Source: Cinclus cinclus (taxonomy: Eukaryota > Chordata > Aves > Passeriformes > Cinclidae). Taken from it: DNA of 64,000 bases. Location: NCBI RefSeq assembly GCF_963662255.1, contig NC_085051.1, positions 56,893,101-56,957,100 on the forward strand. The letters run 5' to 3'. Below are positions 41,541-53,159 of this stretch, in pieces. Below the pieces are notes generated by a model. That model had not been told where the DNA came from and made no database searches. It saw nothing but the letters and a program-made list of their open reading frames with translations. The stretch's first letter is position 1; every line of letters begins with the position of its first letter. The translations under genes and the position numbers were made by a program.

Positions 41541-44500
41541 GGAATAATGCCACAATCCAGGCACCACACGACGTCCCACCGTGCAGCACAGACATGTTTC
41601 ATATCCCAGGCTGTTACAGTCACCCCCAGGCTGCTTAAGCCAGGGGAAGAGTTTGTTGGTTTGGGTGGGATATTGTAAAAGAAAAAGAATTCAAATGGCT
41701 CTGGATCCAGCCAAATTCTCAGACCCTGTGAGTGCTCTGTCCTCAAACTGCAGCAGCATCCCAGGCGCTTCCAAGAGCCTTTCTTTTCAGTTTCCACGAT
41801 TTCCTCTTGAACCGGGATGGGGGAGGCTGTAACTGGACACCCCTGCGCCAGGTGCAGCCTCACCAGTGCCAGGCAGAACAGATAATGACTCTGCCAAGTT
41901 CCTGAAGCAGCCCAGCCCATCATTCAGCTCACATTCCATGGGGCTGCACTGCTGGCTCAGACTGAACCTGGCACCTACCATAAACCCTGTCTGCCTTCCA
42001 GCTGGGTTACTGCTCTGCCAGTCAGTCTCAGCCTGTCCTGATCTTATGGGACCAGGTTTGACATGGCCTCGACAAATGGTAAAAGGCCTCAAAATGGCTA
42101 GGTCTTGAAAAAATTCCCAAAGGTGGGCCCAGTAGGTCATTGTGTATCCAGGATCTCCATGGCAAACTGGAGCTATGTTTTGTTTTTTATAACATGAACC
42201 ATTAATACCACATTTTAAGAGTCTGGACTGTAACTGTGATATATGTGATGTGGTTTCCATGTAATTGCAAACTGGGTATTTGTGCTACCATGCCCCCAGT
42301 CCATAAATTTTTAAATATGGCTGCAGGATGACATTTTGAATAAGTGGTTACTGTTTTTATACATATAATGGTTTATATATATATAGATATCTTTTTCTGC
42401 AAATGTCTTGTTAATGGAGGGGATATCCCCATGCCATACAAAGAATAAACAGAAACCCCAAGTTTGTATCAGCCTGGTTAAGCCTTCCTGGAAGGAGCGT
42501 GACAGTGAATACCCTAGTGTTACAATAATTTCTCTACTATAGCAAAGGGGTTTAACTGTGCTTTTATAAGCAATTTAAATCTGGTTATTCTGAATTGAAG
42601 TGGGTGTCACTGAGTGCAGACCATGGGCAAAAGATGTCATGAACCATCTTAATTCAAAATCTGCATATTTTTTGTAAACACTTCCATTTTTGGTGTTATC
42701 ATCAGAGGGGAAGTGGTTTTATCTTACAGACAATGAAGCAAATTTGGATTCAAGTAAAAGAAGAACCCAGGAAAGACTGGAAATAGCAGGGTCCTGCTAT
42801 GCAAGCACCACTCCCTTGGCACCATTTCAAGGACTGACCAGCTCTGTGTTCAGGGCACCAAGGGCTGAGGGGTTCTTCCCTCTGCTGCTCTGATGACAAG
42901 CTGGTCCAGAAACTCCTGTTCCAGGCTGCTCCCTGTTTAGCAACCTCCTTTTAATTTCCAGTCTAACTGTACCCATGGCCAGTCTAGACTCATTTAATCT
43001 TAACCATCATCTTGACAGCTTTGTTTCCCTCCTCAGTGTTTGACATCTGCAGACATCAATCAGATCCTCTTTTTGCTCTCAATTTGCTAGTCCAAACAGG
43101 CTGAGTACTCCCCTTTTCTTCCTCCTTGCAAAAGGCTCTGCAATTACTTCACCAGCCCAGAAGACCTTACCTGCACCCACAGCAGACTGCATTCGGGTTT
43201 TTTGACCATGACAAACAGTGCCCACACAGTGCCCTTGAATCTTTCCTAAGTTTATAAGAATCACTCTGCACAGCCCAGGAGCTGTTTTCACATCCACAGT
43301 GCAAATTTAGTAAGCAAAGCCATAGCAAAGGCCACAGCAATAAGTGGCAAAACCCACATCTGACCTCGAACAGAACACATCAGGACTGGACATTTCTGAT
43401 ATTTCAGGGAAGCTATTACAAGTTGAAATGTCACAAAATAGAAGTTTCTTTGGTTACTAGGGACATCAGTGAGCTTTAAGTTTCATTTCTGCTATACAGC
43501 ACAACTGCTCAGTGAACCACGTGAGCTGTGTATGAAATAAAACTCAACACAAACCACCTCATTTCTATTAGAGGAGTCTACCCAAAGGCTCCACCCTAAA
43601 TGAACACAGTCCTTCACCTCCTTAGCTGGCTGTTGCATCACCCCAGTGAAAAGAGAAATGGGTGGGTGGCTGAATACATTCATCTGCTCTTTTTTTTTGA
43701 CTTTTTTTCTTAAGGTTTTTTGGGTTTATGTAGGAGGAGCAAAGCTTCAATTAAAAGGGCAAGTTTCTCCTACCTCTTGTAAGAAGAAAACAAGCTTACT
43801 GCCCTTTAGCACAGAACAAAATGCAACTGGAAAAGAGCCCAGGCAGTTTTGAAGAGCTACACTGCAGAAAATGCTTTAGTTCTAATAACAGTTTGGTTGA
43901 GGGGCTCCCAAATTCACCTTGCTATACATGGCTGCAGCCACTGCCTCCATCTCAGCCACTCCTCCCTCCACCACCCACATCAGCAAGAGGCTCCCAGCCA
44001 CCAGCACACACCAAATGAGGCTCCCAGCCAGGCACTCAGCCCATGTTCTGTCCTCCACTTAGGTAAAAAGGCCACAAGGGACAGCAATGCTGCCACTGTC
44101 TTCCTTACCCAAGAAGAAATACCAACTATACATGAATCTGACTCAGTGTCCACCATATCAGGCAGACCCTTTCCAATAACCCCAGAAGATCTTTCTTTCA
44201 GTTCTGAGCAATCCACAAAGGCTGGCAGAGACCTCTGGTTCCAAGTGCAAATCTTAAAGTTTGCAGAAAACTCAATGCAAATAAAATCTTGATAAAAATT
44301 CAGGCAGCAACAGTGCACAGCCTGAGATCCCAGAGCAATCAGAGGACACTGCAGGTGTGCAGACATCTGCACTTGGAAATGTTCAGTGGCACGGAGACAT
44401 TTCTAGGGAAGACACAAAGAATGGCTTTGTGCTTTACCAATTTGTTAGGTAGCTTAGAAAAGGCCAGGATTTTTGAATTTTGTTTGCCAAATGCCCAGCA

Positions 44501-44657
44501 GCTGTTAGAGGTGCAATATAGCACAGTACTCTGTTCATCCTCAAGCAGAGAAGTTTCTCCTGGGTCTGAGGTGGGCATTTATAACAGGCAAGGGGCCAAA
44601 TAGACAGCAAGGTTCCTCATGCCAGCCAGTGTCAGGAAGAAGGCTGGCTATACTTAC

Positions 44658-44831
44658 AGGAGTCTGGAAGCAACAGTAGAGCTTGGTGAGGAAGGGGTGG
44701 TTCCTGGCTAAGGATAGGATGCGTTTCTCAGTCATGGTGCATTCAACATCATCATCCTGGAGAATGACATCCTTCTTCAGCACCTTCACTGCATACAGCT
44801 GCCCACTCTCTTTCATCTTGGCAAGCATCAC
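44658..44831 (-). CDS. PRKCH: PRKCH exon: kinase N-lobe with ATP-binding lysine and alpha-C helix (residues about 369-426)
   Basis: This 174-base exon reads [20 protein letters not shown] and on to [19 protein letters not shown] holds the ATP-anchoring Lys (K384 in human numbering). The alpha-C segment [14 protein letters not shown] supplies the Glu that pairs with it. Human V374 corresponds to the Met of AKMKES, a position with a known human polymorphism. The acceptor is TTGGTTTAG and the donor GTAAGT, both strong; introns on both sides are phase 0. A 14.1 kb intron follows. Confidence 0.96.
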
Positions 44832-45561
44832 CTAAACCAAAAGTGAGTGTGAATGGCAAGGGCTGAGCCCCCTGAGCAGCACAGATTCTCTTGCACCTTC
44901 CCAGGCTGGAAAGGTCAGTCACCCCATGGCCAGGCTTGTGCACCAAAGTGAGTCAGCCTGTGAGCATGGGCATCAGTGTACAATCAATGACACATGCTAC
45001 TGCCTGCAGCAGGCTGCTCTGGACAGAAATACCCACATGCTGCTCCTGTCTGGCACAGGACTGGTTGATCGAAGGTCACTCACTATGCCAGCACAAACTG
45101 CCTGAGCAGGGCCATTCATCCCACCTCCCTCCTCAGTTATAAAACTCTTTCACATCAGCTTTGTGGCAAAGCAGAGAAACAAAACCACCATCTCCCAACG
45201 TTTGAAACCACTGCCTTGTTGCCTTTAAAGGAAAAGTCTTTACATGCTCCAAGAAACGCTGCCCAAACGAGTGTTAACGCACACGCTTGCAGCTCCTGGT
45301 ATGGGCCCTGGCATGCAGCTGTTCCTTCAGGTGCTAACTTCTTTTTTGTGATATCCAATTCTACACTTTGCTATCAGCTTTCTTTCTCTTCCCTCTTCTC
45401 CCTGCTCTCTGTAACCACCTTTGTTGCACAAAGCAAATGCCACTTGCTCTGGAGCACCACTGGACAGCCTGTGTACCATGTTATGAAATTGCTTCACCTA
45501 CCTTGGGGCTTCTTAATTAAGGAATGTGTTTTCTCACAAAATAGCCAGGAACAACTCTCAC
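44832..45561 (-). other. PRKCH: PRKCH intron (730 bases, phase 0)
   Basis: Short intron interrupting the glycine loop between Lys and Val. Donor GTGAGA, acceptor TTGGTTTAG. Nothing else recognised. Confidence 0.94.
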
Positions 45562-45705
45562 CTTTCCAAAGCTTCCTTTTCCCAATACACGAAGGAAGGT
45601 TAAGTCTTTGATCCCAAGTTTGCTTGCTGAACTTTCACTAATGCTGTTGCCATCCTTTGGGCTGCCTTTTCCCTGATGTTTCAACGTAGATCTAGAAACC
45701 AGTTT
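45562..45705 (-). CDS. PRKCH: PRKCH exon: V3 hinge and glycine-rich loop (residues about 321-368)
   Basis: A 144-base, 48-codon exon beginning KLVSRSTL and ending FLRVLGKGSFGK. The first thirty codons are Ser/Lys-rich, likely disordered hinge and the least conserved stretch of the gene here, with about 17 of 48 residues changed from human as recalled but no length change. The end is the nucleotide-binding glycine loop, GKGSFG, which clamps ATP phosphates. The acceptor is CTTCCACAG and the donor GTGAGA. Both introns are phase 0, so the loop is cut exactly between Lys and the next Val. Confidence 0.95.
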
Positions 45706-45976
45706 CTGTGGAAGAAAGCAAAGAAGTGTCAGTCTACAGAGGAATTGTTCTTCTGCTTCAGAGGTGATCACAGGTCGTCAATCCACCAACAAGGGCATTT
45801 GGGACCTGTCCAGGGGCACTTTATGGCTACTGAGACAGAGTTGTGTTGGTAGAATCACACAGATGCCACATGTGACCAGCCAAACTCAGCACTGCTCAGG
45901 GCTGTGCTGACACCTCAACAGCAGCTCCTGGCATGGGCATTTTGGGTTGTAAACCCACTGCCCAGCACATCACAGA

Positions 45977-46062
45977 TAATCACAGAATATGCTGAGTTTG
46001 GAAGGCACCCACAAGGATCAAGTCCAACTCCAGGCCCTGCACAGGACCATCCCCAGGAGTCA
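45977..46062 (-). mobile_element. CR1 LINE 3' terminal fragment
   Basis: AATCACAGAATATGCTGAG followed by GTCCAACTCCAGGCCCTGCA, the inverted end of a CR1 subfamily different from the neighbour at 46641. Only about 86 bases survive. Confidence 0.82.
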
Positions 46063-46640
46063 AGAGGCAAGCTTGGCTCTCTCCATCCTTACTCCTCACA
46101 AAAAAAAGAGAGAATGAGTGGGGAAATCCAAGTCTTCTATCTACCAGCAAAGTAAGGAGGACTGCACCATTTCTGCAATAGGCAAAGTGCTGGTGAGATT
46201 TAGAACCCTAGCAGATCTCATCTGAATTTCTTATGTTTCTATTTGATTTTAAGACTCTTGCTCAAAGCCCAGTTTAGTGGAACCCCAACTTGAAAACATG
46301 TCTCTTTTCCACATTCAGGCTGCTGGCTTGCTCTACTGCTCCAAATTTGACGTTGTTCATTCCCATGTGAGGCGCTGCATATTCAGGAGTTGTACCAGTA
46401 TTAGCACACATTTCTAGAGCTCGTAATTTTGAAGTACAGAAATACCAAGCCAACCTCCAGTGCCCTCTGCTCACAGCTCTCCAGGTGTGCATGTGCATAC
46501 AAACGAGCACTTCTATTCAGTTTATTGGTCTGAACAAAGTCACAGGGACTTCGTGAGCTCCATCTTGTGACTACTTCTGCGTACAGCAAAGTTCCTCCTG
46601 CACAGGAGTCTCCTCACCACGGGCAAAGAACAGAGAGCAG

Positions 46641-46905
46641 TCACAGAAGCACAGAGAGGTTTGTGTTGGAAGGCACTTTCAAGATCATTTAGTTCCAAAT
46701 CCCTGCCATAGGCAGGGATACTTTCCACCAGAGGCTGCTCAAAACCCCATCCAACCTGATCTTGAACACTTCCTGGGATGGGGCATCCACAGCTTCTCTG
46801 GGCAACCAGTGGCAGAGCCTCACCAGGCTCACAGTAAAGAATTTCTTCCTAATATATTATCTAAACCCACGCTCATTCCACTTAAAGCCATTCAGGGTTG
46901 TCCTT
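46641..46905 (-). mobile_element. CR1 LINE 3' fragment
   Basis: Inverted copy with CCCCATCCAACCTGATCTTG, GGGGCATCCACAGCTTCTCT and AGTAAAGAATTTCTTCCTAA in the right order. About 580 bases from the previous fragment in the same orientation but of a different subfamily, so a separate insertion. Confidence 0.88.
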
Positions 46906-47467
46906 ACAGCAGAGTATGAACATTTTCCTAGATTCTTTAGGTCATTAATAACAAGAAGAGAACATTAAACACCAAGCACAGATTTTTTTTTCCCTGTCTT
47001 CATCCCCTTTTGATGTGCAGATGACACAAACAACAGGAGTTAACAAGTGCTGATTTTTGGAGAAGGGAGAAGGGAGTATGGGGTTTCCCTGTAACTCCCA
47101 GGATAACTGTCCCCCAGAATGCTACAGGGGGAAGAGCAAAGGTAAGAGTTTGCTACAAACCCACTGAAATCAAAAGGGGCAGCACAGCCTCATGAGCCTG
47201 CTGGGCTGATACAGCATGATGTGGTTGATCACCTTAGCTGGCTAATTGTATGAGAAAACTTACCACGTTTGGAAACTATGGTTAGGGTTTTAATGTTTTT
47301 GTTGTGTTGACAGGGACCACAGATTTTTGGCCAGGGATGTAGTGAAGAGTGACATGGTTTCCCCGAAATCACACACAAAAAGTAACAAAGCTGGGAAGAG
47401 AACTAGGCTTCTTGAGCTCTCTTGCTCTATCACAAGCCATGCACGCAGACAGCATTTGCTCTTGCAG

Positions 47468-47490
47468 TAAAAAAAAATAAATAAATAAAA
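47468..47490. repeat. A run and AAAT microsatellite
   Basis: A short A run followed by about four AAAT units in the hinge intron. Confidence 0.85.
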
Positions 47491-47782
47491 ATGCATGGCA
47501 TTAATTACATTGATCACTAATTAGTCAGGGAGTCTTATTCTGCTTTCATTTGTGGTAAGCAGATGAAAGAGTGTTGAAGAGTCACAGCACTGGGACACAG
47601 CAACACCTATAGATTGAAACCTGGATGCCAGACATCTATTTTCCAGGTGAGGCCACAATGCACAGACCTACTCTTGCAGTCCACCACCCAACATATGGGA
47701 AGCCTCTGCCCCCTCCTACACCCATTGAAAAACTCAGTTGCAAATGCTTTAAATAGAGAAGGAAAGAAAAAAAAATACTCAC

Positions 47783-47910
47783 TGAATTTGGGGAAATGCT
47801 TCCTGGTTGCAGACCCATGCAGGCCAAGGTTTTTGCAAGCTCTGCTGAGTTGACCCCACAGTTTGGAGCAACATTTGCTTGGCATCGGATGTGGACGTTC
47901 ATTTTACAGA
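47783..47910 (-). CDS. PRKCH: PRKCH exon: end of C1B and start of V3 hinge (residues about 278-320)
   Basis: The 128-base exon completes C1B with CKMNVHIRCQANVAPNCG, giving the last zinc ligands (ICKMC-type pair, His of VHIRC, final Cys), then runs into the hinge with SAELAKTLACMGLQPGSISP. The hinge tethers the regulatory half to the kinase and is cut by proteases in PKCs generally. A Cys stands where human has Gly in TLAGMG. The acceptor is CCCCATCAG and the donor GTGAGT; phases are 1-in and 0-out. Confidence 0.95.
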
Positions 47911-48807
47911 CTGATGGGGGCAATGGAAAGTAAATGCAAAGGAACAATTAAAATAACTTGGAAGTTCACTGCTGAGATACAATTTACTAATTCTGCTTCA
48001 GAAAATACACCCATCTGGATCTACCCTGTATCTTTAAAGTAGAGGGATTTTTTTTTTTTTTGCCACTGATCTAAGTAGAAGCAAAATTATGACTCTTGTA
48101 AGAGAATAAATTCCTGAAAACCAGGAACAGTCCCCAAACTCTCCAAGCAGGATACCATTTATTGCCTAAAGCTTTTCATAAGCACATATTTTGGAGGTGC
48201 ATAACTACCACTGCAGCTATGTCTGTAAGTACAATTAGAATTTATAATGCCACAGAATTCACAACAAACATCCCCTGCATTTTCCTGTATCTAATCTTAA
48301 AGACAGCGTTCAGTGGGAAACAAAAATCATTCTAGCTCTAACTCATGGGTACACACACACCCTCTTGTGGGAGATGAAGGCAAGGATTTTACAGTCTGGA
48401 TCACTGCAACAAAAACAATACCAGAACATGTTTAGTCATCAATTAACAGGCACGGCAGTCAGCCTAAAGCAATGACCTTTTTTTTCCCCTCAGATGCCTT
48501 TTCACTGCCTTATCTCATTAGCTAAGGAAAAACCTTCAGGTAAAGGGAAAATACGAATGCAGGAAGCAGAATACTTTTAATAACGCAAGTAAAACAAAGC
48601 TGTACTGAGAGTGCAAGGTAGAGTCCTACTGGCAGCCAGAGGTTAAAAAGGAGATCAGCTTTTTTTTTTTTTTTTTTAACTCTTATGAAGATAAATATTA
48701 ATCGCCCAGCTTTCTCCTGGAGGTTGCACCAACCAAGCCCACGCAGTGCATCAACAATCTAAAAATAAATGTATTTTGTGAAAAGGCAACAGTGAGAAGC
48801 TGCTCAC
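47911..48807 (-). other. PRKCH: PRKCH intron (897 bases, phase 1)
   Basis: Splits the C1B finger inside an Ile codon. Includes an 18-base T run at 48660-48677. No interspersed repeat recognised. Confidence 0.93.
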
Positions 48808-48937
48808 TTTTACACTGTAAACCCTGTCTCATGATCCCCCAGAGCAAGGAGCCGCAGTGGTCACAGAACGTCGGGACTTTGTAGTTGTGGACGCTGAATT
48901 TATGAGGAATGTTGATCCCAAACCTCTGTTCAGTCAC
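48808..48937 (-). CDS. PRKCH: PRKCH exon: first two thirds of C1B (residues about 235-278)
   Basis: A 130-base exon encoding [20 protein letters not shown], then [20 protein letters not shown] and QCK. It holds the first zinc-binding His (HKFS), the FCDHC pair, and the loop Pro and Trp-containing GSLLWGIM segment that form the phorbol ester/diacylglycerol groove and insert into the membrane. C1B is the main ligand-binding finger in novel PKCs (family knowledge). The acceptor is GCCGCAG and the donor GTGAGC. The final A of the exon joins TC of the next to make Ile. Three conservative changes from human as recalled. Confidence 0.95.
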
Positions 48938-50532
48938 CTGCGGCACCAAAAGGAAAGCACAGGTTTCAAATTCAAACATGTATTTATAAGCTGGTGCTCA
49001 TTTACACACAGGCATTTAAGTGCAAATCTAAGAAAATAATTTAAAGTCAGAAAATGTCCCAGTCCATCACCCCACTGAGGTTTCTGGCAAGTGAATACTG
49101 GATTAGCAGCCTCACCTGCTGTGTGTCAGCCCTGCTTTCCTTGCTAGCCAGGCCAGACTACCTGGCAAAGCAGATTTTAAAAGAAGGGCTCCTTAGCCAA
49201 TTTTAAAGACAAGTTAGAATTAGATTATCTCAAAACAAATCAATCCCACTGCAGTGTGAGCTACAGCATTTTTTAGTCACGCAGTTTTGAAATTATTGAC
49301 TTGCATATCATGTGCAAAAACATGTAACTTTAGGCTGAAGTGTTGATTTTATTAATTTTAATATAGAACTGCTTTCACAGCTCCTCCTAAAATTCTCATT
49401 CCTCTTCCCATAATTAATAGCCCTTCAGGCATACATTCCACTTTATCACTTGCACTCATCCTCTTTCTAACCCTGTTCTTTTCCAACTGTAAACTATTTA
49501 GATCTCAAGGACACCTTTAAAAAAAATGTTCCAATGGCTGAAGAAACCAATCCCCATTTAGCACACTCATCACTTCTGACTTTGTTTCTCAACAGGCAGA
49601 TCCTGGAAAGCTGAGGCGGAGCCCACAACTCTATTAAAGGAAAGTCAGGGGTGTGACTGGAACAAGAAGTTCAAGGTGAGTGGTGCCTCCCCACTTTTGG
49701 CTTCTTTTAAAGTAGTTTAAATGTGCTATAAAACCTTCATAATCCCGAGAGAGGGGTGAGGACATTCACTATTTAACTTGCACTTTGCCCTTAAGCTTCT
49801 TAACTTATTTTCATCTGGCTCGTCAAAGGGTCATTTTAAGGAGTTCTGCTCAGCAGTTTTGAGGCAAGAAATAACAAACAAAGGCAATTGCACGGCACAA
49901 AACACAGAACTGCCTCGTGAATAGAGAGATTTGATTTGATTTTTCCTCAAACAGTTATTGAACCATTTCCAGTTCCAGAAATGAGACATGCAATGCACAG
50001 GGCAGTGTTAGGCAGGAATGTTACTCCCATCAAACACAGCCAAAACTAGCAAGAAAGAAAACCTTCAGAAACATAATTTATGCAAGGGTTCCTTATTACA
50101 ATGCACTTGACAGAGCAAAGATGTGGAGCAACAACTAAATGAGCCCTTCAGGCAATCAGAAAAGAAAAAAGGCAAAACAAAGACCAGTGGCTGGCCAGAG
50201 AAATCCAGATTAAGAACTGGACACCAAATTTTGATTGCACCACAGTTAATCATGCAAGAAAATGAGCAAAGAAACCAGTGGATTTGCTACTTATTGACGT
50301 CTTCCAGTGAAGATATCCTTTAAGAGTTCTTAAACCATGTGCTAATCCAAACAGTTAATGGCAGAGACAGAACAACAACTCCATGACATTGCATGGCTTT
50401 TAAGCAGGCCCCTATCACTCTTCCCCACTTTAAAATCCAGGAATAAAGATAACATAAAATAAATTCTATTACAGGACAACCCCAGCAACCCAGACAAAGT
50501 ACGATGATCCAAAATAACCAACATGATTTTAC
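48938..50532 (-). other. PRKCH: PRKCH intron (1,595 bases, phase 0)
   Basis: Separates the C1A and C1B coding parts. Donor GTAAAA, acceptor GCCGCAG. No gene or interspersed repeat recognised. Confidence 0.93.
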
Positions 50533-50621
50533 CTTGAGATCGTTCTTGTTAGTATTGTTTTGGCACGTGCAAGCTGTGACAATGAGGTGATGGCAGCGCT
50601 TGTGAACAACACAGGTGCACA
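50533..50621 (-). CDS. PRKCH: PRKCH exon: end of C1A and linker to C1B (residues about 205-234)
   Basis: This 89-base exon reads CTCVVHKRCHHLIVTACTCQ and then NNTNKNDLK. It gives the second half of the C1A finger: the Cys that completes CQVC, His and Cys of VHKRC, and the closing Cys residues of TACTC, which bind the two zinc ions. The remainder is the short linker before C1B, where three of nine residues differ from human. The acceptor is TTTCCTAG and the donor GTAAAA, a slightly weak match at the fourth intron base. Intron phases are 1-in and 0-out. Confidence 0.94.
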
Positions 50622-51600
50622 CTAGGAAATAAAAGAGGCACGCTGAAAGGAGCCCTTGGAAGACTCAGAACACATCAATCCACCAGCTGCGTTCCTTAAG
50701 GTTCAGCTGCATCATCAGCACACAGTAAAGATGTGAAAAATAATCGGTGGCTTGGAATTTACAACAGATCTAGAGATGTATCTTCAGTCTATTGCAACAA
50801 AAATTCTGCACTGGATCATTCACACAGCCTAGAAAACAGTTGCCTATATCAAATATGGGTGATGGACACAGAAACAACAGTGCAGCATCTCACACTACTT
50901 AAAAATGCTGTTGAAATAATTATCCAGTGAAGAGTGTTTCACACAGCAATATCCATTTTGTTTACATGCAGCTTCCTTTCACAGGATAGCAGTGTCCTAT
51001 TATACTGCCCAGTAACAGGCTTTGTTAGACTATATGAATGACCATGAAGCAGGCAGCTCTGGGAAAAAGGGAAAGGCAAAATAAAGGGAAAGGTAGAACA
51101 ATAATGAAATGCAAACAAGCACCACATATCTCTCCACAGCCAGTCAGCCAAACCATGCATTCAGGCACAAGTGCTGAGCCAGCCCATGAAGTCACAAACT
51201 CCCAAATTTTACTTTGCTGAAGTTCTTAGGGAGAGAAAGGAGGGTGGCTATTCCAGCAGGGATGTGTCCCAATACCAGCTGAGCATTGTCCTGAAGGGAC
51301 CCTGAGTGCCTCAAGGCCAGCTGGGTGTTTCATGCAGCCAGCAAATGAGTGGAGCTGCACAGGATGAAGCAGCAACTGGAGACACATGGGTGGGTTTGCA
51401 GGACTGTCAGTGGCTGCTCCTGCAGCCAGCAAACCTGGCTCAAAGGACAGAGGCTCAAAAGCCCAGGTCTGGCTACCTGGGGAGGAAGAGGAATGGTGAC
51501 TCCAGAGCAGCTCACAGCTGCAGGATGTCCCAGCAGCGTGGGAAAGCACTCCCAAAGCAGCACATCCCCCCACACACCATGCAGGAGCGCAGCACCTTAC
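50622..51600 (-). other. PRKCH: PRKCH intron (979 bases, phase 1)
   Basis: Follows the microexon. Donor GTAAGG, acceptor TTTCCTAG. Open frames across 51226-51600 are chance frames with no family resemblance. Confidence 0.92.
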
Positions 51601-51635
51601 CTTGGCACTGGTATCCCTGCTTCCCAAACACGCCC
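51601..51635 (-). CDS. PRKCH: PRKCH 35-base microexon inside C1A (residues about 193-205)
   Basis: The exon supplies the last base of a Trp codon, eleven residues GVFGKQGYQCQ, and the first base of the next Val codon. These residues form the middle of C1A between its first Cys pair and the CQVC pair, identical to human as recalled. The acceptor is TTGGCCAG and the donor GTAAGG. Skipping it would remove 35 bases, shift the frame and break the zinc finger. It is found only because its flanking exons require exactly this peptide and these phases (2-in, 1-out), which also makes the call firm despite the size. Confidence 0.93.
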
Positions 51636-52421
51636 CTGGCCAAGAGAAAACATGGACACAGTTTAATGGCAGAAAGATTGTCATCTTGCAGATTGTTTAC
51701 AGAAGGCAGAGCCAAAATGCAGGAGGATCCCAAATTCCCAGATGCCATGGCAGAGCTGCCCAGCAGTAGGGGTGCAATCCAGCACAGGAAAGCACTGCAC
51801 AGGCATGGCTCACAGGGCAGGCTGTCAACATGCCTGTATTCCCCATATTCCCCCTCACTCTTGTTTCTCAAATTCCTCACTTCATTTCAGCACACACCAC
51901 ACATATTAAACTGATCCCAGCAACCCACACCCCGTTATTATCTCTCCCACTCCATGTTCTTTTGAGACATATCTATGATTTTCTTCTTGCTCTGCCTACT
52001 TCTCTCCATGCATCACCTCACACCTCTCTGATAGCTTTTCTGTCCTCAGGAATTTTCTCTGAACTTCCAAGCAACGTTATTTTCCTCAGTGTAATCTCAA
52101 CACTCCACTCCAGTGAATGGGGTCTTTCTTCAGGTTGCTTCATTAATTCTTTTCCCTTGAAATAACATCTGTGGTTACAAGGGAGGGACACTGCCACATC
52201 CCCACACTAACCCAGTTTGCTTCCAGTATCCAAGATACACATCACCTCTGGCCTCTCTGCAGCAGACTCCAGTTTGGATCACAAATGTACCCTGCCAGAC
52301 CTGATGGCCAAGGGGCGTCCCATCGGTGAAGTCCTCAGTGACATTCAGGACTGGGGGTGCCTTGTCCCCAGAACACAAAGGACTGGGGAGCTGTGTTCCA
52401 GGGTGCTTGATCTGGTCTTAC
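51636..52421 (-). other. PRKCH: PRKCH intron (786 bases, phase 2)
   Basis: Precedes the microexon. Donor GTAAGA, acceptor TTGGCCAG. Nothing further recognised. Confidence 0.93.
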
Positions 52422-52572
52422 CAGATGAACTCCCTGCAGTGAGAGCAGTAGGTGGGCTGTCTCAGGTAGGTGGCCATGAACTTGTGCCCGTTCACCTGGT
52501 GCACCCGCCGTCGCATCGCCCGCTGCCGCTTCCGAGTGAGGTTCTTGAAGATCCTGTCCCTCTGCAGAGTCC
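52422..52572 (-). CDS. PRKCH: PRKCH exon: pseudosubstrate and start of C1A (human residues about 143-193)
   Basis: A 151-base exon in phase 1-in, phase 2-out. It reads [10 protein letters not shown], then the basic pseudosubstrate [14 protein letters not shown], then the opening of the first C1 finger, [18 protein letters not shown]. The alanine in RQRAMRR takes the place of the phospho-acceptor, so this segment can occupy the active site and hold the kinase off until diacylglycerol binds C1. The acceptor is a C/T-rich tract ending CACAG at 52573-52577 and the donor is GTAAGA just below 52422; the Trp codon (TG|G) is split across the intron. The codon split at the acceptor ends in GG, so residue 143 cannot be the Ala of human. 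An antisense CR1 copy ends about 120 bases upstream in the transcript. Confidence 0.95.
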
Positions 52573-52689
52573 CTGTGCAGGGGGGGAGAAGGAGAAAAAA
52601 GGACAACAAACCATTAAGATCATCACACACAGCTACTGCTTCTGGTTTTGCTGCAGCATTCAGCTTGGGCCCTCATGCTAAGGAGGATG

Positions 52690-53159
52690 AGGACCTGCTG
52701 AAGCAAGCCCAGAGGTGGCCATGGAGATGATGCCAGGGCTGGAGCCCCTCTGCTGCAGAGACAGGCTGGAAGAGCTGGGACTGTTCAGCCTGGAGAACAG
52801 ATGGCTCTGGAGAGACCTTAGAGCTCCTTCCAGTGCCTGAACGGGGCTACAGGAGAGCTGGAGAGGGACTTTTGACAAGCCATGGAGTGACAGGACAAGA
52901 GAGGATGGCTTCACACTGAAAGACAGTAGGTTTACATTGGATGTTTGGAAGAAATTAATACCTGTGAGGGAGGTAAGGCACTGGCACAGGCTGCCCAGAG
53001 AAGCTGTGCCTGCCCCATCCCTGAAAGTGTTCCAGGCCAGCCTGGATGGGGCTTGGAGCAACCTGGGATAGTGGAAAGTGTCTCTGCCCATGGCAGGAGG
53101 TCGGAATTATAAAGCATTAAAGGTCCCTTCCAAAACAAACCATTCTATGATTCTATGAT
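52690..53159 (+). mobile_element. CR1 LINE 3' fragment
   Basis: About 470 bases of CR1 3' region from GAGATGATGCCAGGGCTGGA through GCCCCATCCCTGAAAGTGTT to an intact tail CATTCTATGATTCTATGA. Antisense to PRKCH and ending roughly 120 bases upstream, in transcript terms, of the pseudosubstrate exon acceptor. The left edge is approximate. Confidence 0.92.

Larger units (their letters stand above)
30528..44657 (-). other. PRKCH: PRKCH intron (14,130 bases, phase 0)
   Basis: Contains CR1 copies at 31911-32440 (minus), 35645-35941 (plus) and 41388-41540 (minus), a direct repeat around the middle copy, a long purine tract at 33756-33816, and a GC-rich stop-poor stretch at 38600-39650 with overlapping open frames. 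The rest is unique sequence without recognisable genes. Confidence 0.92.
45706..47782 (-). other. PRKCH: PRKCH intron (2,077 bases, phase 0)
   Basis: Hinge intron with two minus-strand CR1 fragments (45977-46062 and 46641-46905) and an AAAT microsatellite near 47468-47490. Donor GTGAGT, acceptor CTTCCACAG. Confidence 0.93.

Noticed and set aside
51306..51914. 202-codon plus-strand frame antisense to the microexon
   Set aside because: GC-rich chance frame crossing exon and intron sequence, with no family resemblance.
52678..53091. 137-codon minus-strand frame next to a PRKCH exon
   Set aside because: It is the antisense of a CR1 copy, not a further exon; no matching PKC residues.
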